The position numbers were made by a program, and so were the translations under genes. Below, in pieces: positions 54,499 to 64,000 of a stretch of DNA of 64,000 nucleotides (its first letter is position 1; the number at the start of each line of letters is the position of its first letter). Where the stretch lies: contig SDUX01000001.1 in NCBI GenBank assembly GCA_008729055.1, positions 4,213,543-4,277,542 on the forward strand, read 5' to 3'. The DNA comes from Pyropia haitanensis (Eukaryota > Rhodophyta > Bangiophyceae > Bangiales > Bangiaceae). The notes under the pieces were generated by a model, which worked only from the letters and a program-made list of their open reading frames with translations, had not been told where the DNA came from and ran no database searches.

Positions 54499-55036
54499 TC
54501 ATGCCTGCGCGTTGTGCGTGGCAGCGGTCTCCCCCACCGCATTCTCCGCCCCCTCCGCCTTGAGTTCCTCCAGCACCGCCACCACCGCCGCCCGCGCGGA
54601 CGCCGCGGCCACCGCCGCCCGCGTCGCGGCTGCAAACGCCACCTCCGCCGCCCGCGTCGGCGCCGACCGCAACACCCCGCCGCCGCCGCCGCCACCGCCG
54701 CCTCCGCCGCCGCCGCCGCCGCCGCCGCCGCGGCCACCCCCCCCCCCCCCCCGCCACCCGTCGCACCCGCCGTCACGTGCTTTATCGCAGCCGCGGCGCG
54801 CGGCCAGTCCCACGCGGCCAGCGTGGCGGCGCGGAGGTAGAAGGCCACACGTCGTCGGGGGGGAGCGTCGCGGCGTATGAAGCAATGTACGCGAGCTGCT
54901 CCGCGAGCGACGGGAAGCGCACGTCGGCGTAGCGCAGGGGGGCGGACTGTCGGCGGGGGAGCCGTCTGTGTCGCTTATGGCGCCCGCCTCCCCACCGGAC
55001 GTCTCCGTCCCGCGAGGCACCTCCAGTGGCGCCCGC
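54499..55036 (-). CDS. Unrecognised Ala-rich protein, last exon, frame shifts at C runs
   Basis: Begins after an acceptor (TTCACAG at 55037-55043). Translation pieces that look natural follow each other in different frames: RAPLEVPRGTETSGGEAGAI; then LRYADVRFPSLAEQLAYIAS; then VAFYLRAATLAAWDWPRAAA (AIKHV); a Gly/Ala tract; and a helical C terminus (APTRAAEVAFAAATRAAVAA to HNAQA, stop 54499). Every switch coincides with a C or G run (about 54942-54948, 54857-54863, 54730-54755). The middle is strongly helical, like a repeat or scaffold protein. Upstream exons were not found. No function assigned. Confidence 0.4.
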
Positions 55037-55043
55037 CTGTGAA

Positions 55044-56459
55044 TTTGAAGGAAATTTCGAGTGTCAGCAAATCGCGTAGGCGCTTCCTGGCTGCTTGATG
55101 CCGTCGCCCTTCTGTCGACACGTGCGCTGTGGTGCGTCCCCGGGCCAGGCAACGCGTCCGGCAGCCATTCTCTGCAGCTGCCCGCCCACCCCCGTAGCGG
55201 CTAAGCAGCTGGGCTCGGAGTTGCCCCGCCCTGGGCAGCAGTCGTGCTTTTGTACCGCGCGCACTGTTCGTGACATGCCGGGTACGCTGCGCCCTACGAC
55301 GTTGGGCGCCGCGCCACTCTCCCCCCTCCCCCCCACACTCCCCCCTCCCCCTTTCGCAATCCTGACTGCCCCCTTCCTCCCCACGTGATCAACAACCGTA
55401 TGATGTGGCTGCTGTGCTCCGTTCTGTTCGTCGTCTTATTCTCTCGTCAGGCAGCTCACCCACTGTTGGTGACCTGACCAGACACGACCATGGTGCGTTC
55501 TTGGCCGTGTTACTTCGCTGTTTCTTTTTTGGCGTGAGTGACATGGGTGATCGCCGGATGGAGAGCATGGTCGTGGAGATCACGACTCTGCGACTGACCA
55601 ACGGCGTGCGGGGGCGGGGTCGAGCTGTAGCGAGGATGTACCGGCCTTGTGGTGCGGCGATGAGTGCTGTGCGATGCAGGGCGGACGCGTTAGACAGAGA
55701 CATGACTTGCGGGGATGAACGTGTGCTGCTCTGTGTGTTGGTTGTGTCATATTGTGTCACGGTACTGTGCACGCATGTTGTTACTGGCGTCAAGGTCATG
55801 CCGCCTCTCAATGATCTGTGCTTGTTTTTCGATGCAGCGCGCCAAGATGGAGCAGGCAAGCGACGGGAGGGGTACGGCGCGTACATGGAGGGAGGTGGCG
55901 GGAGGACAACGGGAGCGACGAGGGAACGGAAGGTAGAGGGGGGGTCGGGCGGGAGGAAGAGGGGATTACGAGGGTACATGTGAGGGAGTGACGAGTGCTC
56001 GTGGAGAGTACGGGGGAGGGGGTGCGGGTGGCTGCTGAGGAGGGTCAAGCAGGGCGGTGGAGGGGGGATAAAAAGCGGGAGCGCGCAGCGCACTATAAAC
56101 GAGTAGCTAGTACCCGTCAGATGTGCATCGGTTGTCGAAACGACCTCGTGGCGTCTTGAGCACGAGATGCCTGAGTATTGCGCGTCGCAGACCTGTGTTT
56201 CCCTAGGGAGCTCGAGATAGCCAGTGGTCTGGCACGCGAGCCATCCAGCGATCGCGTGCTCGAGCCCACTCAAGGAAGTGTTCTCGAACAGTGAGTAGAT
56301 GTTGGGTGCAATGGCGTGATATCAGGCAACCGCGTTAAAGACGACACCTTTCATCATCCGCTAGCGACCACCACTCGATTTCCCGTGCCGGTCGCGATCG
56401 CCAATCTCATAATTTCCGGCGTTTCGCGAGGTCCTGTGCACGCGGGCGGCGTCACCGCC
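55044..56459. other. Intergenic region, no gene supported
   Basis: Moderate-GC stretch. A 294-codon minus-strand frame (55389-56273) is rich in Pro/Ser/Thr with no domain and is probably chance. The upstream exons of the gene ending at 54499 would be expected here but could not be recognised. Confidence 0.4.
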
Positions 56460-56640
56460 GCAACGCCGCGGACGCAGGCGGCGGCGGTTCCGCAACGTCG
56501 CTGACGCGGGCGGCGACACCGCCGCGACGCCGCTGACGCGGGCGGCGGCACCGCCGCGACGTCGCTGACGCGGGCGGCGGCACCGCCGCGACGTCGCTGA
56601 CGCGGGCGGCGGCACCGCCGCGACGCCGCTGACGCGGTCG
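56460..56640. repeat. 32-bp palindromic tandem repeat upstream of MED31
   Basis: The unit CTGACGCGGGCGGCGG starts at 56501, 56533, 56565, 56597 and 56629 (period 32), with a degenerate copy before. Each contains complementary arms GCGGCGG/CCGCCGC. The period is not a multiple of three, so it is not coding. It ends about 50 bases before the MED31 ATG, within the presumed promoter or leader. Confidence 0.8.
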
Positions 56641-56686
56641 CCGCTGCCGCTCCTCCCGTCCCGCGCCATCCCCACAGCGTCCCGCC

Positions 56687-57096
56687 ATGGCCGCGCCTCC
56701 CCGGCTCCCCGTGGTCGACGCAGGTACGTGTTCGCCCGGCCGCCCGGCCGCCCGGCCGCCCGCCCCCCCGCGCGCCGTGCCGCGCCACGCCGCGCCACGT
56801 CGCGCCACGCTGCCACCCCCGCCACGCGGCCGCCGCGGGTGCGCGTGACGCGGGGGGTGGCTCTGCTGACACGACTGTGCTTTGTACTTTCCTGTTTTCT
56901 TTTTTTCTTGTGGCCGGTGGCGGCTACCCGCCGGGTGTGGCTGCTTGGGTTTGGTCGTCGTCGCCGGCTGGCCGCCGTGGCCGTCGTCCCCCGCGCCTCC
57001 CCCCACTCCGTCCTCCCATTCCTCGTCTTTGGTTGGCCGCGGCGGTGTGGGGCTGGTGGCTCCCGATGCGCGGTGGCGGCGTCGGCGGCGGCGACG

Positions 57097-57127
<31 letters not shown>

Positions 57128-57916
57128 GGGTGCTCGTGTACAGAACAGGAGCGGTTTGAGGTGGAGCTCGAGTTTGTCCAGTGCCTGTCGACGCCCGCCT
57201 ACTTGCAGTGTACGTTTGGTGGTCGTGCTGGTGGTGTGGGGAGGTGGGGCGGGGAGGCGTGTGGGTGGCGGTTGCGCGGCGCTGTGGGAGCAGAGGGGGA
57301 AGGAGGGGGGGGGAGGGAGCGCGCTGACGTGGAGTGGCCACCGTGGGTCGGTGGCGGGAGGATGGCGGCTGCGGCGCTGGGTGGACTCTCGTTGCATGGG
57401 TGGTCTGCTGACGAGACGGGGTGGCCGGTACTTGGCGCGAATCGGCGCTGCCTCCGGCGCCTTCACACGCCGTCTCCCCACCTTGACGTGTCCTCGTTAC
57501 CGCTCCCTCCCCCTTCCCTCCCCCCCCCCCCCCCACGCCCCTGTCTTTCTATCCACCCCCCCCCCCCAGTCCTTTCCCAAAACCGCTACCTCGAGGACCC
57601 CGCCTTCCTCCGCTACCTCTCCTACCTCTCCTACTGGCGTCGCCCCGAGTACGCGCGCTTCCTCACCCACCCGTCGTGCCTCTACTTTCTCGGCGCCCTA
57701 CGCCACCCGCGCTTCCGCGCGGCCATCGCGCACGACGACTACATGGCGCTGGTGCACGCGCAACAGGGGTTTGCGTGGCAGTTTGGGGGGGGGGGGCGCG
57801 CCGCGGCGGCCGCCGCCGCGGGGCGCGCGTTTGAGGGGGAGGCCGCTGGAGGGGGGCGGGCGGTGGGCGCGGCGGGCGCGCCCGCGCCCGAGGGGGGGGG
57901 GGGCGGAGGGCAATGA
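56687..57916 (+). CDS. MED31: MED31 (SOH1), Mediator subunit, three exons
   Basis: Small, highly conserved subunit of the Mediator middle module, linking activators to RNA polymerase II. Exon 1 56687-56723 (MAAPPRLPVVDA), exon 2 57144-57209, exon 3 57570-57916. Donors GTACGT and GTACGT, acceptors TGTACAG and CCCCCAG, phases consistent, 149 residues. The joined core reads RFEVELEFVQCLSTPAYLQ, FLSQNRYLEDPAFLRYLSYL, SYWRRPEYARFLTHPSCLYF, LGALRHPRFRAAI, matching the MED31 fold block by block. A Gly/Ala-rich tail of ~45 residues follows. The first two introns are 420 and 360 bases. The previously cryptic start in exon 1 is supported by its phase. Confidence 0.92.
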
Positions 57917-58183
57917 TGTACCCGCTGGGCGCGCGGAGTGGGCTCACGATGGTCGGGGTAGGGAGGAGGGGTGGGGGTGTAAGGGGGGCGGGGGCAGGAG
58001 GGGCAGGAAGGTTGTCCCGATGACCCGAAAGGCGAGGTGTGCCCATGGGCCCCGGGCGTCCGTATGAGGGGCGTGCGGTCGGATACCACCTTTTCCTCTG
58101 CCGGCCGTGCCGTCCCTTTATCTGCCCTGTGTGCGGGCACCGCCATGGCGCCGTCGGAAGGGGAACCCACCCGGCCGGCACCG
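57917..58183. other. Convergent spacer between MED31 and glycosyltransferase
   Basis: Short 3' intergenic region; G-rich; no coding sequence seen. Confidence 0.5.
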
Positions 58184-61100
58184 TTAGGGTGGCGCCGGCG
58201 CCGCGGCCGCCCCCTCCCCCACGCCCCCCCCCCTTGGCGCGTACACGCACAGGCCGAGCTCCTCGTCCACAAACGACAGCCCCGCCGCGCGAAGGCGCCC
58301 GACCTTGTCCGCCCGCCGCCCGCCCGGCGCGTTGGCGTGGACGGCGAGCGTCGGCGCCGCCGCGGCGTCGCCATCAAATCCCGCAGCGGCCACCTCCGCG
58401 GCGGTCGACTCGGCCGACAGGCCCGCCACGCCCGCCGGCGGCGGGCCGCCGGGGGGGCCGACCGCGGCGGCACGGGCGGCGGCTACGTCGGGCCGCGCCC
58501 AGACGCCCGGCTCGGCGGCGGCCGACGCGACGCCGGGCAGCACCGCCACGCGGACGGTGCGGTCGTCGGGGGCGCCGCCCGGGAAGGTGCCGCCGGCGAC
58601 GGCGCCGCAGGCGCGGCCGTCGGGCGACCGCCGCTCGCCCGACGGCCCGCAGAGGGCGGCGTGGAGGGCGGCCGCGGCGGCCGCCGCGCTCGTCTGCGGC
58701 GTCAGGCCGCCGCCGCCAGCCGTCAGCGCGGCGATCGTCCGCGGCCGGGCGCGGCCGTAGAGGACGGCGGCGGAGAGCGCGGCGGGCGCGTTGGCCGGCG
58801 TGCCGCCCGCCGCGTCGGACGCGACCGCCACGTCCACGTGCGGCGCGGTCACGAGCGGCGCGACCGCCGCGAGGTTGTGCAGCCACACCACGTCCGGGTC
58901 GGTGTAGAGGACGTCGTGGCCCGCGGCGAGCAGCCGGTTGACCACCCGCAACCGCAGCGCAAGCAGCAGCGGCGTCGACCGCGTCGACGCGCCCGCCGTT
59001 TCCGCCGCCGCCTCCTCCGCGGCGGTGTGGAAGAGCGTGTCCTCGAGGTACACGGGCAGGCCACGGGTCACCCCAAAGTGGTACAGCTCGTCGTCGAGCG
59101 CCGCGATGACCACGCTGTCCGCCGCGCGCAGCCGCCGCAGGTTGCACATCCAGTTGAGCAGCAACTGCTGCTGGTTGTTGTTGGCCATGGTCAGCACCAC
59201 GGGGCGGCGGTGGGTGGGCAGCGACGGCGCGCGGGGGAGACCCGCCGCGGCGCGCGCCGCGAGCGACGACGCCGCCGCGGCCGCGTGGCGGGCGGCCACC
59301 ACGTCCAGCAGCGCAAACAGCAGCATCGGCAGGCCAAACGGCGTGCGCGGGGCGGGCCGCCCCTCGGGCAGGTGCTCCGTCGACGTGGACGAAATGGGCA
59401 CGCCCAGCGGCCCGCTGCCGCTCGAGGCGCCCGCCGACGGCGGCAGGCGCCCCGAGATGGTCCACCCCTCCTCCTCCAGCCGCCCGTCGGTCAGCCCCGA
59501 CGCGGACGTGCCGTCGTCGCCGGGCCCGCCGCCGGCCGCGGCGCCGCGCGGCTCGCGCGCCTCGGACGACAGCAGCCCACAAAAGATGACGCGCGAGCCC
59601 GTCACGACGAACGGGTCGTTTTGGGCGGCGCCGACAAACGGGGAGTGCTCGCACCGGCACACGTGCGGCCGCACCCGCCGGAGCAGACAAAAGCCCGACC
59701 GCTCGTAACAGGAGGCCAGCTTGAGCGGCGCGTGCAGGATGGTGCCCTGCTGGTTGGTGTACGTGCCGTGCGCCGACGACAGGTACGTGTTGATGTACAG
59801 CTCAAACTTGCGGTTCTTGCCGTCATTCCAAAAGTTGCGCTCCACGCCGGCCGCCACCCCGCCGCCGCCGGCCGCGCCGTCCACGGCCGCGGCGGCGGCA
59901 GCGGAAGCGACCGATGCGTCAGCCGTCCCCACCCCGTCGGCTGCGGCCGCGGCGGCGGCCGCTGCGGACGCGGCCACCAGGTGGTAGTCGTGGTGCACGT
60001 GCACAAACGTGCACGCCTCGGACGCGTCAATGACCGGCCGCCGCGCCGCCTGGATCACCTCGTGCGTCAGCCAATTGTCGTACCGCCCACGGCCAACGAC
60101 AAAGTGGGGCATGACCCCGTCAAAGAGCGGCGGCCCCCGCGTCGTCCACGCCCACACGTCAATCCCGCCGTACGTGTGGAGCACCCCTGCCGTCCGCGCG
60201 TGGTGCACCGCCGCCCGGCGGTAGCGCTCGTCGCGCCACACAGACTCGGGCGGCAGGTAGCCGCGGCCGTCGCCCGCGGCGCCCGCGGCGCCCCCCCCCC
60301 CGCCGACGGTGGCTGCGGCGGTGGTGGCACGCCGGGCGACCGCCGCCACCACGTGAAGCGCGCCAGCCGCCGCCGCCAGCGGCGGTCCGCCGCCAGCCGC
60401 CGCCGCCGATCGGCTGGCGCCTCGGACGCGGCGCCGCCCGACGGCGGCGGCGGCAGCGCATCGACATCCCAGCGGGCGCCGAGCAACAGCCAGTGCGGGT
60501 CGGGAAGGGCAACCTGCAGCCGCCGCAGCGCGAGCGGGAAGTCGTCAAAGAGGAGGATGTCCGCGTTGAGCAGCACCGCCACGTCCGCGGTCGTCCGGTT
60601 GGTGACGTCAAAGAGGGCGTTGAAGAGGGGCACCCGCAGCACGTTGGCGTCGACGTCGGGCAGCCACCGCAGGTCGTACGCGGCGGCCACGTCGCCAACG
60701 CCGGCGCCGTCGCCCAGCAGCGTCACCGCAGGGGGGGGGGTCAGCGCGAGCCACGACTCGAGCGCCCGCAGCTGGTTCCGCCCATCGTCCCCGACAAACG
60801 GCTTGGGCGCCGTGAACAGCTCCACCGTCAGCGGGGGGGGCGCGGGCCCGCCACCGCCGCCACCACCGCCGCTGCCGCCGGCCGACGCGCCGTACGCGCC
60901 CGTCCGCGCCAGCAGCGCCGCCGTCCGCGCGCGCGCCGTCTCGTTGCTGTACAAGTTGCGCCGCAGCCGCAGGAGCAGCACCGCCGCCGCCGCCGCGGCG
61001 GCCACGTACGACAAGAGGCGGGAGCGAAGAGACAGGGGCGCCGCCGGCGGGCCGGGCGCAAACACGCTCCACCGGCCGCGGCGGCCACCGCCGCCGCCGC

Positions 61101-61527
61101 CGCCACCCCCACGGGACAGACGGTCAGACGACGCGCCCGCCGCGGCGGGCCAGTCCTTGTCGGCCGCCGGTGGGCCGCCACGGGGACTCTGCTCTCCGCC
61201 GCCCGCCTCGCCGCCGTCATCCCGACCCGCCGCGGCGGTGGGGCGGCGGCGGGGAACCGCCGCCGCCGCCGCCACCGCCGCCGACGCCAGCGCCCGCTGC
61301 TGCGCCGCCGAGGGCGCCGGCGCCGCGTGCCGCGTAGCGGCGGCGGGGGCACTGTCCAATGACAGAGGCCTTGGCCATCCCCGGGACGACGCACCCGCAC
61401 CGCCGGCACCGGAAGGCGCGGCGGCATCCGCGGCAGGGGTGGCGCCGGCGGTAGCGCCCGCCGCGGCGGCGGGTCGCCGCCGTCGATGACGCTCCCCTGC
61501 CGCCGCGGCGTCCTCTGTACGCAGCAT
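58184..61527 (-). CDS. Large two-domain glycosyltransferase, type II membrane protein
   Basis: About 1,114 residues from ATG 61527. A basic, Pro/Ala-rich cytoplasmic tail precedes one hydrophobic anchor (LLSYVAAAAAAAVLLLRL), as in Golgi enzymes. Domain 1 (about 61,000-60,000) has LTVELFTAPKPF, VTLLGDGAGVGDVAAAYDL, ADVAVLLNADILLFDDF, LLLGARWDVD, TYGGIDVWAWTTRG and GRGRYDNWLTHEVI: a nucleotide-sugar transferase pattern with a NAD/DDF metal-site region. Domain 2 (about 59,200-58,300) resembles the PF03407 family (plant RRA/XEG113-type): VVLTMANNNQQQLLLNWMCN, SVVIAALDDELYHF, LRLRVVNRLLAAGHDVLYTD then PDVVWLHN, the DxD-like TDPD. The frame changes once, in the C run at 60292-60302, between WRRSPG and the GYLPPESVW block. 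Acceptor and sugar are unknown; cell-wall or glycoprotein synthesis is plausible. Confidence 0.75.
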
Positions 61528-61548
61528 CGCGCCGCGGCGGCGGGACAC

Positions 61549-62538
61549 GACGCCCCCCTTGCGGCCAACGGCGCCGCGGTCGGGCGCATCCAGGCGGGGC
61601 GGGCGGGATCAGCGAACGCGGGGCGGTGGGGAGGCCGAGTCGGCGAGTGCCCTCGTCCCAGAGCGCCGCCATGCCGACGCACGTGACGGTTCGGTCCTGC
61701 CATCGCCACGTGTCGGCATTCGCTCAGCCGCGGGACCCTCAAGAACGGTGTACGGTCTGCCTTTCCGCCATGAAACTGTACCGTTCGCGCTTTCTTGCAT
61801 GCCACGTTTCACCAAAGCTGTTTTCGGACCACATTCTCGGATTTTCAGGGGGGGCTACTGCGTCCCGTAGTCGTGCATAACGGAGGTTCAACACCGGCTA
61901 CCTTCCCGCTAACTGGGCACTCCCCTTCCAGTCGGGTTGTAGTCTGCATGTTGGTACTTGTGGTTCCACGGTCACTCGTGTGTGGTCTTGTGGCCAGAGC
62001 GTGCGTGTCCCGCCCTCGCCGTCCCACCTGACTTAGAGGTCGTGAATTACGCATTTCCTTGGACTGCATCAAGAGGTTCGAGTGCTGTCGGCGGCGCCAC
62101 CGCACGGGGATCGCACAGCGCCAGCTTGTCGACCGCACAACACGCTCTGCCACGTAAAATACTGCTGGGTTTGACCGCGGAGCGCCGCCGGGGGGGGTCT
62201 GCCGGGCAACCGCCAGCGCCGGCCAGTTGACGGCGCCGTCATCCGCAGCAGCGTCGGCGGCGGCGGTCGCGGCGGTAGTGGCAGCACCAGCAGCTGCTGC
62301 TAGTGCCGCAACACCAGCAGGCGCAGCAAGAGGGGCTGTGAATGCGGCCGCGGAACCCCCATCCCCGGGACAGGCACCTTCTCCGGCGCCTCCGCCGGCA
62401 GTTCCATGCCGGCTTAGTGCCTCGCCGAGCTTCGCCCCCACCCGCTGGCGGGCGCGCCGACCCCGGGGCCAACCCAGCGCCACAGGCGTCCATAGGTACT
62501 GCCGCCACCGCTGCCGTCGCTGGCCCTCGCCGCTGACG
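61549..62538. other. Intergenic, partly AT-richer
   Basis: Upstream region of the glycosyltransferase and downstream of the uncertain gene ending at 62539. A minus-strand frame (61845-62591) has a natural-looking Ala-rich part (GWPRGRRARQRVGAKLGEAL) and could be a further exon of that gene. No family is recognised. Confidence 0.35.
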
Positions 62539-63788
62539 CTAGCGGCCGTCGCGGCGGCAGCAAAAAACGGGAAGCACCCCCGCCAGCGCATCCGGTCCAG
62601 GCAGCAAGCCGGCGGCGGCGGCGAGCGTCAGGCCGCCGCCGGCCGCGCTGGCCAGGCCGCTACCGCTGCGGCCACAGCCCTTGCCGCCGCTGGGCAGGCC
62701 GCTGGCTGTCGCCAACTGCGAGTTCGACCCGCCAGGGATGTGCAACGTCGCGAGCGCCCCCCAGAGCGCCGTCGACGCAACTGCCGATCCTTCTGTCCCC
62801 CTCCCGTGCCCCAAGCCTCGCGCGGGCGCGGCGGCCCCTTCAATCACCCCCCCTTTTCAACGGCTGCCGCGGCGGCACCAGCGTCGGCACCAGGACAGCG
62901 AGCGCGTGCCTCATCCCTGCGATCCCCGCCGTGGCCGCCCGCAGCCGTTGCCGGGCGCTTGGGCCCGCCGCGTGCACAGCGGCCAGCGCGTGGGCCGCGG
63001 CGGCCAGGCGCGCCGCTCAGCGGGAGGCCGCGCGGCTGGCGCTACCGCCCGCGAGGACCAGCCACACGAGGTCGGCGGCCGCCCGCCAGTGGGCTTCCAT
63101 CTCGTATTCGAGCCGCCAGCTCGCACTGTCGAGCTCCTTCTTGCGACGCTTCGCGCCTCGGTCTCCCTGGGAGTAGGAGAGGCTGATGACGGCGAGCGCT
63201 GCGGACGCGGCGGCACCGCGGCGGCGAGCCCGACTGATAGCGTCGGACCGCCGTCGCGGGACCGGATGAAAAGCCGCTGTCCTGCGCAGGGGGCGCCGCG
63301 GGGCATGCGGAATGCCGCAGCGACGGCTCCGGTGCTGGACGGAAAGCAGCCACAGGCCGGCGTGGGTGCGAGAAGCTACTGGTTGCGGCGCTTGCGCTGC
63401 CGTTGGTCGGCGGATGATGCTGCCGCACAAGGCAGATATGGGCGGTAGGCAGTGGAAGTCCCCCCCCCCCGTGCCAAATTCTGAGCCCCACACCTCCAGC
63501 TGCTCCGTCCTGGCCGCTGTCGCGACCAAAGAGCGTTAAGGCCATTGCCCCTGCGCCACTAAAGTCTTCGACAAGCCCCGCTTCCCGTCGGCGCTCCCCG
63601 CAGCGCCCCCTCCCCGCCCAGGCCCTCCATGGCGCCACGGCGTAGTGGACATAACCGTCACCATAGCCGAGTGGCGCACGGCGGCCGTACACCCACCCAC
63701 GTCGTAAGGCCTCATTCGTTAGGACATTCCTCGCGACAGCAACGAGCGCGCCCCCCAGCTGTTCGCCAGTTGTCGCCTCTATCGCCAT
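62539..63788 (-). CDS. Uncertain protein-coding gene, broken frame, unrecognised
   Basis: Several minus-strand segments look coding but are not in one frame. MAIEATTGEQLGGALVAVAR, then LTNEALRRGWVYGRR from ATG 63788; after the C run at 63461-63471, ALAVISLSYSQGDRGAKRRK and WRLEYEMEAHWRAAADLVWL in another frame to a TGA at about 63017-63019, continuing without shift as AARLAAAAHALAAVHAAGPS and ATAGIAGMRHALAVLVPTLV; after a C run near 62847-62853, LWGALATLHIPGGSNSQLA to a stop at 62539. Either introns or sequence errors separate them. The TGA between two natural-looking halves is unexplained. No function assigned. Confidence 0.3.
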
Positions 63789-64000
63789 CGCGGCGGCATT
63801 GATGACGGAAGGAGTGCCGACGCTGGAGCGCCCGCGGGGCGCTCGCCGCCGCAACCGAAGCGGGTGCCAGGTGGGGGAATGAACGTGCCGGTGTCGGCGG
63901 AGGGTGCGAAAGGCGGCGAGGCGTCAGCTGGTGGCGGGATCTCCCACCTTTATAGCCGCCGTTCGTCCCCATACGGCACCACGTGTCCACACTGGAGAAA
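63789..64000. other. Right edge, upstream of the uncertain gene
   Basis: Probable leader or promoter region; nothing specific seen. The window ends in unremarkable sequence. Confidence 0.3.

Noticed and set aside
55389..56273. A 294-codon minus-strand frame
   Set aside because: Pro/Ser/Thr-rich, no domain and no initiation or splice context; looks like chance.
1..64000. tRNA and rRNA genes
   Set aside because: I saw no cloverleaf-like segment with the A and B box motifs and no rRNA-like block; a tRNAscan/Infernal run would be needed to exclude them firmly.

Overview
The window looks like nuclear DNA of a very GC-rich, intron-poor alga. A bangiophyte red alga (Porphyra/Pyropia type) is my best guess. 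Reasons: eukaryotic Pol II genes (TAF11, MED31, CPSF30) with few short GT-AG introns; single-exon argininosuccinate lyase and NAD kinase with plastid-type N-terminal extensions; a secreted Hint-domain protein; long alanine and glycine tracts; and several plant/animal-type DNA transposons. The organism is inferred from composition and gene content, not proven.

Layout. 1-1143: 5' part of a CACTA (tnp2) transposase, minus strand, running off the left edge. 3891-6694: a divergent 2'-5'-oligoadenylate-synthetase-like protein (+), broken in frame at homopolymers. 7003-8952: TAF11 (-), head-to-head with CPSF30 (9947-10585, +). 11897-13525: argininosuccinate lyase (+). 13741-15348: NAD kinase (-). 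15839-16903: a multi-pass membrane protein (-). 20050-21988: a secreted Hint protein (+). 22406-23619: a probable FYV7/CCDC59-type ribosome-biogenesis protein (-).

23847-50076 is a transposon-rich block of lower GC. It holds a PIF/Harbinger element with terminal inverted repeats, a Myb-like gene and a transposase with one nonsense codon; a decayed DDE_3 (Tc1/mariner-type) transposase; a head-to-tail array of a 5.5-kb unit (two full copies plus a truncated third, nearly identical); a dispersed repeat cutting off the array; and a complete hAT element with intact transposase, 11-bp terminal inverted repeats and a 7-bp target duplication.

51558-53225: F-box/leucine-rich protein (+). 54499-55036: unrecognised alanine-rich gene (-). 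56687-57916: MED31 in three exons (+). 58184-61527: large two-domain Golgi-type glycosyltransferase (-). 62539-63788: an uncertain minus-strand gene.

The host genes do not form an operon-like pathway, although three (TAF11, CPSF30, MED31) serve Pol II transcription and mRNA 3' processing. The points most worth following are the OAS-like protein, which lacks recognisable GS and DxD catalytic motifs, the 5.5-kb array, and the possibly active hAT element. Many reading-frame breaks fall in poly-C/poly-G runs, so base-level assembly errors are likely.
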